Assembly: GCA_910577115.1 (NCBI GenBank) | Contig: CAJTMC010000012.1 | Coordinates: forward strand, 1-64,000 | Reading direction: 5' to 3' | DNA: 64,000 bases | From: an uncultured Lachnospiraceae bacterium | Lineage (GTDB): Bacteria; Bacillota; Clostridia; Lachnospirales; Lachnospiraceae | Part shown: piece by piece, positions 35,549 through 42,746 of the stretch | Layout of the letters: every line of letters begins with the position of its first letter | Position numbering within the stretch: position 1 is the stretch's first letter | Translations under genes and position numbers: made by a program | Notes under the pieces: model-generated | What the model saw: the letters and a program-made list of their open reading frames with translations, nothing else | What the model was told of the DNA's origin: nothing | The model's database searches: none

Positions 35549-36322
35549 TTATCCGTTCAATATCTTGGCAAGCTCCGCAAGCAGACGCTCTTTTACGGGC
35601 GGCTTTAAAAAGTATCCTGCAGGCTTTAACTGCAAAACCGCCTCAATATTTGCCCGATCATTTATCGCTGTCAGGAAGACTACTGGAATATTCGTCAAAT
35701 CCTCGTCCGCACGTATCATTTCAAGCGTCATTCTGCCGTCGCAGACAGGCATTTCATAGTCAAGCAGAATCAAATCCGGTCTTTTTTTGCCAATAGAGGT
35801 CATAGCCTGCGCTCCTGAAATCGCAATCGCAACCTCATAGGTATCCTCCAGCATCGCCTTAATCGTCCGTAGTGCTGTTCCGTTATCGTCAACCACCAAA
35901 ATCCGTTTTTTCCCCAAATTTTCCTCCTGCTGCGTCCTTGCTTCCTCTTCCACATGCGCCTCTTCCACGCCAAGCCGCCTGCACACCGCTTCCATAATCA
36001 CCGTATTTTCCACCGGACGGATTAAATTTTCAAACTGTTCAACCTCATAATACTTAAAGAATTTGCTGCTTTCCTCCTTTGTGCCGATTGTCAGAACCGG
36101 AACATGTGCATACCGGTCGCTCAGCAGGAAAAAAATCGACGTGTCAATGTCATACGCGCCAATCAAACTAATCACCACCAAATCCGGATTGACAATTTTT
36201 AACATCCCCTCTAAAACGCCTGCATTCTCTGAGCAAAGCTGTACATGAAAATATTGGGACAAAAACTGGTTTGTTTCGTTCACCACTGTATTCAACTTTC
36301 CGATTAATAATATTTTTTTCAT
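35549..36322 (-). CDS. response regulator with degenerate plus canonical receiver
   Basis: The 257-residue protein carries two receiver-like domains. The first (1-118) lacks the phosphoacceptor aspartate (S52 region) and is degenerate. The second (about 139-257) is complete, with VVDDN, D188 in LLDYEMPVCDG and LKPP. No DNA-binding or enzyme output domain exists, so it likely acts by protein contact or as a phosphate sink. GGAGG lies six bases before the ATG at 36322. It lies 78 bp after the large hybrid kinase. Confidence 0.88.
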   Translation of the reverse strand: MKKILLIGKLNTVVNETNQFLSQYFHVQLCSENAGVLEGMLKIVNPDLVVISLIGAYDIDTSIFFLLSDRYAHVPVLTIGTKEESSKFFKYYEVEQFENLIRPVENTVIMEAVCRRLGVEEAHVEEEARTQQEENLGKKRILVVDDNGTALRTIKAMLEDTYEVAIAISGAQAMTSIGKKRPDLILLDYEMPVCDGRMTLEMIRADEDLTNIPVVFLTAINDRANIEAVLQLKPAGYFLKPPVKERLLAELAKILNG

Positions 36323-36400
36323 TCTTAACCTCCATTTGACCTCAAGCTTGTGCGTGAAAGATTCCTGTTTCACGTTTCTTCCTGTCACTGTTTATTCTTT

Positions 36401-39400
36401 TTATCTACCCGCTGTCTGTTCTGACAAAAGTGCCGCAATGCGCTCTGTTTCCTCCGGATCGAGATTTGTCACCGCCTCCGCAAGCATTCGGATAGTTTCT
36501 CCGATTTCTTTGGGATATTCGTATGTCCGAAGCTGTGCCACCGCCTCGTCAGCCGCATCAAATTCCATTTCCTGCATGCTGACACGCACCATTTCCACAA
36601 GCGCGCGGATAACCGAATAGTCACTTATCTCCTCTCCCGCCGCGGTTCCAATCTCAAAGACGCCCTGCAGCCTTTGCTGATAAGCGCGCCACTCCTCCAA
36701 AAATGCGGGCGTCATGGACAGAATTGTTTCTATTTTATCACCTTTTGCCGCATATTCCAAGACCCTTGCCATACCAAAAAGCGTCACAATGCCAACTGTC
36801 CCCGCAAGACTTTTCATCGCATGTACCTGAATGCGATACTGTTCCAGCGCCTCCGGCTGTGAAATCTGAACAAACGCCTGCTCCAACCGCTCCGCTGCAG
36901 GCTCAAGCTGTGCGTAAAACTCTTTTACTGTACTCTCCAAAAGCTCCTTATCCGGCAAATGCAGCCACGCATAATCCCAGTCTAAGCCCTCCACCAAAGG
37001 CAGTTCTAATAAAACCGTTTCCCGCGCAATATCCGTTTTCTGTTCCGGAAGCGTGTCTATTTCATTGACTTTATCACTCAAAATTAATCCCTTGGGCAGA
37101 TATGTTTTCAACATTGCTTCCAGTTTTTTCGGCATAATCGGCTTTGACAAAAAGTCGTCAAAGCCCTCCAACAGGTACTTCTCCTTTGCTCCTGACACCG
37201 CATTTGCCGTCAGCACAATAATCGGTGTGTCCTTACAGGGACACTGCGGCAAATCCTTGATGTGATGCAGCGTTTCCACCCCGTCCATCTCCGGCATCAT
37301 ATGATCCAAAAAAATCAAGTCAAAATGCCGCTCCTGCACCAAACGCAGACACTGCGCGCCCCCGTCCGCGTCCGTCACCTGAATCTGCGTTTCCTTAAGC
37401 AGACTGCGCAGCACCTTGCGGTTGACGGCATTGTCATCCACCACCAAAATCTCCGCGTCCGGCGCATAAATGCTCGTGTCATAGCTATATGTATCCGCCG
37501 CCTGACGCACCTTCGTCTCAAAGTCCCCAATCGGCGTATCATCAATAATCTTCTGCTCCAGTTCAAAGAAAAATTTGGAGCCCTTTCCATATTCACTCTC
37601 CACCTGCAGCCTGCTGCCCAAAAGCGTCAAAAGCTGAATGGTAATATTCATGCCAAGTCCGCTGCCCTCGATATTGCGGTTCCTGTCCTCCTCAATCCGT
37701 TCAAACTCCGCAGACAGCTTCGGCAAGTCCTCCTTTTTAATGCCAATCCCTGTATCTTCTACTTCAAACCAAAGATGCGCCATATCCCCTGCGTTTTGGT
37801 TTTTTACCCGCAGCCACACAGTTCCTTCATGTGTGTATTTGACCGCATTGGTCAAAATATTGGTCAGAACCTGACGCAGGCGTACATCATCTCCGTACAG
37901 ACGGGACGGAATTGTATGGTCAATCTCTACCGTAAAGCAAAGATTTTTATCCGCCGCCCGCTGTGCCGTCATATTCACCAAATCATGAATGAAACTGCTG
38001 AAATCATACAAAACCGGCACAATCTCCATTTTACCGGATTCAATCTTGGAAAAGTCCAAAATATCGTTAATCAGCGCCAGCAGCGTCTGCCCCGCCGAAT
38101 AGATATCCATCGCATATTCCCTGATATTGCTTTCTTTCGTTTCACGCAAAATCATTTCGTCCATGCCAAGCACCGCATTAATCGGCGTGCGTATTTCGTG
38201 GGACATGTGCGCTAAAAATTTTCCCTTTGCCTCATTTGCGACAAGCGCTTCACGCCTTGCTAAGTCGGCATTCTTTTTTGCCTGCGCAAGCATAATACTC
38301 TGCCGCTCCGCTGTCTTTATCCGCTCCTCCGCGTCCGCCCGATACTCCTTTGAGATACGCAGGATATGCATCACCGCGATTGTTACGCCAAACGCAGTTA
38401 TGCCGTACATTCCTGCCATATTTCCGTATGTATACATAAAAAGCGCATTTAAAATCAGTTTTGCAATCTCTCCTGACAGCAGCACAATAATTGATATGAC
38501 TGATAACAGTGTCCGATGACGTCTGTCTTTACCCTCAAGCTGTATCAGGCTTATAATGCCGGTTACACAGACCACGCTCATCACAACCGTCGATATTCCC
38601 TCCATATTCTCTAAAAGCTGCAATCCCGTCCACTGCAAAAGAATCTGTGCCCCTGCATTCAGCATAACAAAGCCAAACAAAACAGCAAAACGACGCGGAT
38701 AAACGGTTCGCAGATTTCGCTCAAAATAATACGTCAATATCAAAGGAAGCATCAGGAGCAAATAATTCTGAATCACATATGCGCCCTCAATATGATAAAA
38801 AAATATACGCAATGTGTCCGTTCCGATAAAACAATAAACACCCGCCACCAGTCCAAACAATCCCAAAAGCAGCTCTCCCCGCGCCGGCTGACCGGTATGC
38901 CACCGGATCAGCGCAAGCACAAGCATGATCATCGCGGCAATGATAATCAGCAGACAGCAGGCAATATCGACAAGATTGCTTCCGGTCAGTCCGACTACTA
39001 CAATATCCTGCACTTCAAGGACAATTTCCCCAAGCGCCGTCTCTGTATTCTGCCCCCGCGCCGTCAGCACAATCTTCAGCTCCCCGTCGGAAAACGTATG
39101 CGGAATATCCACAAAATGTTCCATATTCACAACGCGGTCTTTCCGATCCTGCCTGTAAATCTCCTCGCCGTCCAAGACAACAGACACGTTTGCATTTGCA
39201 GTTGAAAAATGCATTGTCATACCTGCAAATTCCTGCAACAGTGTATTTTGAAAAACAATCGTTTCATCCGTCTGATGCTTTTGTATGTATGGCAGCGACG
39301 TTTCCGCCTCTGCCGTGGCATCCAAAGAAGCAATGCGCCAGTCTTCATTAAAATCATATTCCAACCGTTCCGGCAGAAGTGGCACCTTTGTATCCACCTC

Positions 39401-39478
39401 GTACCGAATCAATGCAATCACCATAAAAACACCAATTAAAAGAATCGTAATTCCCGCAAGCTTTCGTAAATGTTTCAT
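36401..39478 (-). CDS. hybrid sensor histidine kinase with receiver and Hpt domains
   Basis: The 1025-residue protein has a TM segment (8-25), an external jelly-roll-like domain (about 30-160), seven membrane segments (about 165-375) as in 7TMR-DISM sensors, a coiled linker, HisKA with H427, HATPase with N540/N544, a receiver with D725, and a C-terminal Hpt domain with H887 in VHAMKSLAG. A full internal His-Asp-His relay can therefore hand phosphate to a response regulator, most likely the one downstream. GGAG lies five bases before the ATG. Confidence 0.93.
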   Translation of the reverse strand: MKHLRKLAGITILLIGVFMVIALIRYEVDTKVPLLPERLEYDFNEDWRIASLDATAEAETSLPYIQKHQTDETIVFQNTLLQEFAGMTMHFSTANANVSVVLDGEEIYRQDRKDRVVNMEHFVDIPHTFSDGELKIVLTARGQNTETALGEIVLEVQDIVVVGLTGSNLVDIACCLLIIIAAMIMLVLALIRWHTGQPARGELLLGLFGLVAGVYCFIGTDTLRIFFYHIEGAYVIQNYLLLMLPLILTYYFERNLRTVYPRRFAVLFGFVMLNAGAQILLQWTGLQLLENMEGISTVVMSVVCVTGIISLIQLEGKDRRHRTLLSVISIIVLLSGEIAKLILNALFMYTYGNMAGMYGITAFGVTIAVMHILRISKEYRADAEERIKTAERQSIMLAQAKKNADLARREALVANEAKGKFLAHMSHEIRTPINAVLGMDEMILRETKESNIREYAMDIYSAGQTLLALINDILDFSKIESGKMEIVPVLYDFSSFIHDLVNMTAQRAADKNLCFTVEIDHTIPSRLYGDDVRLRQVLTNILTNAVKYTHEGTVWLRVKNQNAGDMAHLWFEVEDTGIGIKKEDLPKLSAEFERIEEDRNRNIEGSGLGMNITIQLLTLLGSRLQVESEYGKGSKFFFELEQKIIDDTPIGDFETKVRQAADTYSYDTSIYAPDAEILVVDDNAVNRKVLRSLLKETQIQVTDADGGAQCLRLVQERHFDLIFLDHMMPEMDGVETLHHIKDLPQCPCKDTPIIVLTANAVSGAKEKYLLEGFDDFLSKPIMPKKLEAMLKTYLPKGLILSDKVNEIDTLPEQKTDIARETVLLELPLVEGLDWDYAWLHLPDKELLESTVKEFYAQLEPAAERLEQAFVQISQPEALEQYRIQVHAMKSLAGTVGIVTLFGMARVLEYAAKGDKIETILSMTPAFLEEWRAYQQRLQGVFEIGTAAGEEISDYSVIRALVEMVRVSMQEMEFDAADEAVAQLRTYEYPKEIGETIRMLAEAVTNLDPEETERIAALLSEQTAGR

Positions 39479-39487
39479 GTTATCTCC

Positions 39488-40354
39488 TCATTTTTGATGT
39501 TTTCCCAAAGTAATCGCCTCCGTCGGGCATACCGCCCTGCACTTGCCGCAGCGGATACACTCGGGGCTGTTAATATTTTTTGTCACCTCCACCGCCATCG
39601 GGCAGGAACGCTCACATTTTTTACAACCAATACATTTTTCCGTGTCCAAATGTAACTGGAAAAAGCTAAAGCGCTGAAACAGCGCATAAAATGCTCCCAG
39701 CGGACATAGATAACGGCAAAAGGGACGGTGAATGCAGACAGATGCAAAAACAACCACCAAAAGCACCAAGAGCTTCCACGAAAACAGCGCCCCCGCCGCA
39801 CTGCGCAGGCTCTCATTGGTCAGCAAAAGCGGAATACCACCCTCAAGCGTACCTGCAGGACAAATATATTTGCAAAAATATGGCGGTGCAATCCCTGTTT
39901 TGTCTGCCGCAAAAAGCGGCAGCAAAATGACCGTTATAAGCAAAATCAAGTATTTTAAATACCGCGCAGGCTTGTCCGCTTTCAAAGGCACCTTAATTTT
40001 CGGCGCAGGAATTTTATACAGCAAATCCTGCACCAACCCAAACGGACACAAAAGACCGCACGCTGCGCGCCCAAGCAGAATCCCAAAAAGCATCAGCATT
40101 CCCAGCACATAAAACGGAACATGATGTCCCATTCCGCCGAGCACCGTCTGCAGCGAGCCAATCGGACACGCCCCCAAAGCGCCCGGACACGAATAGCAGT
40201 TCAGCACGGGAACACAGAACGCCTTGCTCTTTCCGGTATAAATTTTCCCTTTTTGAAACCCCGCCGCATAGCCGTTGATGAAAACAGCGAACACCAACTG
40301 ACAGAGCCGCTGAAAAGACAGCCGCCCTATCCGATGCCGATGCATTCCAAACAT
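39488..40354 (-). CDS. NapH-like 4Fe-4S membrane protein
   Basis: The 288-residue protein has about five membrane segments, two C-x3-C-P motifs at membrane borders (CGLLCPFG and CRYLCPLG) and two C-terminal 4Fe-4S ferredoxin motifs (CIGCKKCERSCP and CIRCGKCRAVCP). An extra N-terminal cysteine cluster lies in CVPVLNCYSCPG. NapH-type proteins pass electrons across the membrane. Its start overlaps the CXXC micro-protein by 28 bp, and a thioredoxin-like lipoprotein lies next upstream, pointing to external thiol or metal reduction. Confidence 0.9.
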   Translation of the reverse strand: MFGMHRHRIGRLSFQRLCQLVFAVFINGYAAGFQKGKIYTGKSKAFCVPVLNCYSCPGALGACPIGSLQTVLGGMGHHVPFYVLGMLMLFGILLGRAACGLLCPFGLVQDLLYKIPAPKIKVPLKADKPARYLKYLILLITVILLPLFAADKTGIAPPYFCKYICPAGTLEGGIPLLLTNESLRSAAGALFSWKLLVLLVVVFASVCIHRPFCRYLCPLGAFYALFQRFSFFQLHLDTEKCIGCKKCERSCPMAVEVTKNINSPECIRCGKCRAVCPTEAITLGKHQK

Positions 40355-40470
40355 ACCATCACCGCCTTCTGCATCACTTCCATATGCTCCTTATTTACAA
40401 CGCCAATTCCGATAAAAAGAACGGAAAGCGCTAAAATGCCAATTGAAACCATCAAACGCTTAGTTTTCAT
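40327..40470 (-). CDS. CD1871A-like CXXC micro-protein
   Basis: This 47-residue protein has one membrane segment (about 7-24) and a C-terminal VCLECIGIG that carries the CXXC pair of the small clostridial CD1871A family. GGAG lies eight bases before the ATG at 40470. Both ends overlap neighbours: the lipoprotein by 11 bp and the NapH-like gene by 28 bp. The tight coupling implies a shared redox complex. The activity of the family is unknown to me. Confidence 0.8.
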   Translation of the reverse strand: MKTKRLMVSIGILALSVLFIGIGVVNKEHMEVMQKAVMVCLECIGIG

Positions 40471-41080
40471 CGCCAATCTCCGCCTTTCCCAACGCAAGCA
40501 ATGCGTCATTGACCGCTGCCTTATATGTTTCTTCCAAATCCTGCTGCCCACCAATAATGGCATCGCCGATCATATTTCCGTGTTGGTCAACGAGGATTGT
40601 CGTTGGAATATAGAGGATTTCCCCGCACACACTCGCAAAATCGCCGTCCCCATCCAAAAGCGTTGTCCCCTCATAACCTGCCTCCTCCAAAATACTTTTT
40701 ACACCGTCCGTATTGCCCGCACCGTCAAGACAGACCGTAATCATCTGAACATTCTCAGGAAGTGATTTTTCAAACGCGGCAATATCTGGCATTTCCGCAA
40801 GACAGGGACCGCAAAACGTCGCCCAAAAATTAATTATCGTGACGTCTGTCCCTGAAAAATTCTCCTGCGTGTACGTTCCGCCGTCCAGTGTATTTGCCGT
40901 AAAGGACTGCAAAATACCGTCCGCACTGTCCGTTTCCTGTACATTTTCCTCGCTTTGCGGCGCAGCGTCTGTTTTCTGCGGAGACTGCGGAACGCTTTGC
41001 TTATCGGCACACCCGTTTAAGAAAAGACCGCATAATAAAATTGCGCCAAAAATTGTTGCAGCTGTTTTATTGTTTTTCAT
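40460..41080 (-). CDS. TlpA-like thioredoxin-fold lipoprotein
   Basis: The 206-residue protein has a lipoprotein signal with the lipobox cysteine at C24 (LFLNGC), a flexible Q/E/S-rich linker (25-55) and a TlpA/AhpC-type redoxin domain with the active site WATFCGPC (C90 and C93). It would sit on the outer face of the membrane and exchange thiols or disulfides. The cis-proline region IPTTILVD is present. It heads the redox operon, with AGGAGG nine bases before the ATG. Confidence 0.92.
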   Translation of the reverse strand: MKNNKTAATIFGAILLCGLFLNGCADKQSVPQSPQKTDAAPQSEENVQETDSADGILQSFTANTLDGGTYTQENFSGTDVTIINFWATFCGPCLAEMPDIAAFEKSLPENVQMITVCLDGAGNTDGVKSILEEAGYEGTTLLDGDGDFASVCGEILYIPTTILVDQHGNMIGDAIIGGQQDLEETYKAAVNDALLALGKAEIGDEN

Positions 41081-41111
41081 AATCCTGTACCTCCTTAATA
41101 TCCTTTTACTA

Positions 41112-41444
41112 TTATCCGACCATATTCCCTATCGCCTCTTCTACTGCAGCATTCAGGCTTTTTCCGTGTTCCAGCGCATATACCGCAATACTCCGGTGCA
41201 GTTCCGGACTAATCCGGACATTAAATGTCCCCTTATATGGCTGCTCGGGGGAAATATCCTTTTTCCTGCATTCTTCCAAATAGGTGTCAATTACATTCTT
41301 GAAATCCTCTTCCAATTCCTTAACAGAATCCCCTTCATAAGAGAGCATTAATTTTATTCCAACTACTTTTCCAAAAAGAATTCTGTTTTCTTTTGAATAT
41401 TCGACTGTACCGTTGTAGCCCTTATAAGATAACAAATTGCTCAT
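41112..41444 (-). CDS. HicB-like antitoxin-family protein, no HicA partner
   Basis: The 110-residue protein has an N-terminal HicB partial RNase H fold (GYNGTVEYSKENRILFGKVVGI) divided as in the family, and a C-terminal ribbon-helix-helix part (FNVRISPELHRSIAVYALEHG), so it likely binds DNA as a dimer. HicB normally neutralises the HicA mRNA interferase, but no HicA-like frame lies on either side. Its promoter carries a perfect palindrome over the -35, consistent with autoregulation. The ATG at 41444 matches the family start. Confidence 0.82.
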   Translation of the reverse strand: MSNLLSYKGYNGTVEYSKENRILFGKVVGIKLMLSYEGDSVKELEEDFKNVIDTYLEECRKKDISPEQPYKGTFNVRISPELHRSIAVYALEHGKSLNAAVEEAIGNMVG

Positions 41445-41518
41445 AACAATCCATCCCTTCTTATTTTTTCCTGCTCCGATTGCCAAGTTCTCTTTTTTAC
41501 GCACCCATTCTTTTCTAT

Positions 41519-41561
41519 AATATACCACCACGCCCAAAAATATGCAACTATTTTTAGTTGC
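41519..41561 (-). promoter_or_regulatory. HicB promoter with palindromic operator
   Basis: On the minus strand TTGCAT (41542-41547) and TATATT (41519-41524) have a 17-bp spacer. The palindrome GCAACTA-TTTT-TAGTTGC (41544-41561) covers the -35, the expected place for HicB self-repression. Confidence 0.6.
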
Positions 41562-41595
41562 TATATACATACGGTAAAACATAAGCCATAGTACC

Positions 41596-41621
41596 ATCCT
41601 TATATTGAGAAATATAAGGAT
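41596..41621. repeat. perfect 11-bp inverted repeat
   Basis: ATCCTTATATT and AATATAAGGAT flank the loop GAGA. The stem has no adjacent T run on either strand long enough for a standard terminator. Confidence 0.6.
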
Positions 41622-41709
41622 CATGAGCCTATCAGACCTTATGAACAGGAAAAAAAACATTTTAGTGGGGGACGCATCTTGGCGATGTTGGATACGCTGA
41701 TTGATATTA

Positions 41710-41769
41710 GTGTGAAAAATACTTCTAAGGCAGCAAAAGACACTGCCTAAGAAGTATTAAATTTCACAC
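41710..41769. repeat. 60-bp imperfect hairpin
   Basis: Two arms of 24 and 27 bases pair as GTGTGAAA, then AATACTTCT, then AGGCAG with their complements, broken only by a 3-base bulge and one A-A mismatch, around a 9-base loop (41734-41742). Its size and near-perfection resemble a MITE-like remnant, a structured RNA or an end of a lost element. Confidence 0.6.
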
Positions 41770-41772
41770 AGG

Positions 41773-41796
41773 AAAAACGCAAAGGACAGCGTTTTT
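41773..41796 (+). terminator. terminator-like hairpin
   Basis: AAAAACGC pairs with GCGTTTTT around an 8-base loop, immediately upstream of the GCCGCC leader copy 2. It could stop transcription coming from the hairpin region. Confidence 0.5.
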
Positions 41797-41840
41797 CATT
41801 TCTATTTGAGCCGCCAAAGGCGGCATGGGGGATTTATATG
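41790..41840 (+). repeat. GCCGC-hairpin leader, copy 2
   Basis: It shares the order CGTTTTT, TTTCTATTTGAGCCGCC, hairpin and ribosome site with the segment at 26209-26258. Here the stem is GCCGCC-AAA-GGCGGC, followed by ATGGGGGATTTATATG. Similarity to copy 1 ends at the start codon. Confidence 0.65.
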
Positions 41841-41924
41841 AGAAGACCCCATAAACGAAAAGATACCATTCACCCTTTGACAGATATGATTTCTGCAAAC
41901 CGTATGGATTATATGCAGCGGTAA
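41838..41924 (+). CDS. possible 28-residue peptide after leader copy 2
   Basis: A strong GGGGGA site seven bases upstream drives an ATG frame of 28 residues. It is basic at its start (MRRPHKRKD) and ends NRMDYMQR. I recognise no family. A hairpin (GCGGTAAA with TTTACCGC, 41918-41943) covers its stop and could terminate both it and the convergent HMA gene. It may be a peptide gene or the N-terminal stub of a lost gene. Confidence 0.35.
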   Translation: MRRPHKRKDTIHPLTDMISANRMDYMQR

Positions 41925-41946
41925 ACCTTTACAGATTTACCGCCGT

Positions 41947-42198
41947 TTATGTCCGTAAAAACAGCCCTTTCTTTTGATAAGGCTCCCTGCTTACAGACAC
42001 TACTTCATATCCGGCATTTGCAATCACACGTTCTAACTCCCCCTCCGCAATATCCTGCTCCGTAACAATAACCGTCTGTTTCTTTGTGTGCGAGCTTGAC
42101 ACTTTTCTGACCGGAAAGGCATTTCGCACTGCCTCATTTATATGTGCCTCGCACATACCACACGCCATTCCTTCTATTCCTGCTGTAATCTTAACCAT
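41947..42198 (-). CDS. heavy-metal-associated (HMA) domain protein, CopZ-like
   Basis: The 83-residue protein is a single HMA domain with the metal-binding loop GMACGMCEAH at residues 10-19, a small copper- or other soft-metal-binding chaperone fold. The last fifteen residues are basic. No CopA ATPase or CopY gene is in the window. It has a consensus promoter, a leader with a stem-loop and a perfect palindrome just upstream of the ribosome site, all suggesting tight control. Confidence 0.85.
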   Translation of the reverse strand: MVKITAGIEGMACGMCEAHINEAVRNAFPVRKVSSSHTKKQTVIVTEQDIAEGELERVIANAGYEVVSVSREPYQKKGLFLRT

Positions 42199-42227
42199 GA
42201 AACGTAACCATTCCTTTCTAACAAAAA

Positions 42228-42241
42228 TTAGTAATTACTAA
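42228..42241. promoter_or_regulatory. palindromic operator of the HMA gene
   Basis: TTAGTAATTACTAA is a perfect 14-bp palindrome in the leader about 30 bp before the start codon, between promoter and ribosome site. It has the size of a MarR-, Fur- or CopY-type site. Which one is not decidable here. Confidence 0.5.
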
Positions 42242-42298
42242 CCGCAAGTTTAAATAAATGCGGCTGCCTTTCTGTCAGCAACCGCTATCTTAATTTTA

Positions 42299-42327
42299 AG
42301 TATAACGAATTCCCCTATTTTTGTCAA
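42299..42327 (-). promoter_or_regulatory. promoter of the HMA gene
   Basis: TTGACA (42322-42327) and TATACT (42299-42304) on the minus strand with a 17-bp spacer, about 100 bp upstream of the gene. Confidence 0.75.
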
Positions 42328-42535
42328 CACACTGCCGGCTTCTTAATATCCACACCTTTTCCCTGGCTTAAACGGTACAAATACAGACACCGAAGACTTT
42401 TTCAAGAGAAAAGAAACTTCCCTCGTCAAAGCGCAAAAGGCTGCAACAGTTTTCAGACTGACCACAATCATTTTTTCAGTTTATCATGATCTTGATCCAC
42501 ATTGTACTCTCCTCATTACCCACAGAAATAAAAAA

Positions 42536-42619
42536 TGCAGGAGATGGGACTTGAACCCACACGGTATTGCTACCACAGGCACCTGAAGCCTGCGCGTCTG
42601 CCAATTCCGCCACTCCTGC
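42536..42619 (-). tRNA. tRNA-Leu (anticodon CAG)
   Basis: The minus strand folds as a leucine tRNA with acceptor GCAGGAG/CTCCTGC, anticodon stem CAGGC/GCCTG and loop TTCAGGT giving CAG, a long variable arm and the T-loop GGTTCAAGTCC. It has its own promoter and is followed by a T-rich tract. Confidence 0.96.
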
Positions 42620-42630
42620 GAACAAATAAT

Positions 42631-42659
42631 ATTGTACCGTGTTTTATTCAATATGTCAA
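42631..42659 (-). promoter_or_regulatory. sigma-A promoter of tRNA-Leu(CAG)
   Basis: TTGACA (42654-42659) and TACAAT (42631-42636) on the minus strand with a 17-bp spacer, twelve bases upstream of the tRNA. Confidence 0.8.
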
Positions 42660-42746
42660 CAGATTTTTTGATTGTTTTTCACATATTTTATCCATTAAAA
42701 AGGGGCACACAAAAGTCATTCACAACTTTTGAAGTACCCCGTAAGC

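Larger units (their letters stand above)
41445..41837. other. hairpin-dense intergenic region
   Basis: About 390 bp without a firm gene. In order it contains the HicB promoter with its palindrome, a perfect 11-bp-stem hairpin (41596-41621), a 60-bp imperfect hairpin (41710-41769), a terminator-like hairpin (41773-41796) and the second copy of the GCCGCC leader. Two very short frames (41623-41700, 25 residues; 41685-41750, 21 residues) are open on the plus strand, but I cannot support them as genes. Confidence 0.6.
42199..42535. other. intergenic region upstream of the HMA gene
   Basis: About 340 bp with no gene. It holds the HMA promoter (42299-42327), a leader stem-loop on the minus strand (GCGG..CTG with CAGCCGC, about 42260-42285) and the palindrome 42228-42241. 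Nothing clear is seen from 42340 to 42535 except the T-rich tract that ends tRNA-Leu(CAG). Confidence 0.5.

Noticed and set aside
37262..38215. 317-residue plus-strand frame
   Set aside because: It is antisense to the hybrid histidine kinase, which has complete domains in order.
40839..41351. 170-residue plus-strand frame over the lipoprotein and HicB genes
   Set aside because: It spans the complements of two supported genes and their gap and has no ribosome site or domain.
41623..41750. Two very short plus-strand frames (25 and 21 residues) in the hairpin region
   Set aside because: They overlap the stem-loops, lack good ribosome spacing and show no family. Left as open frames only.
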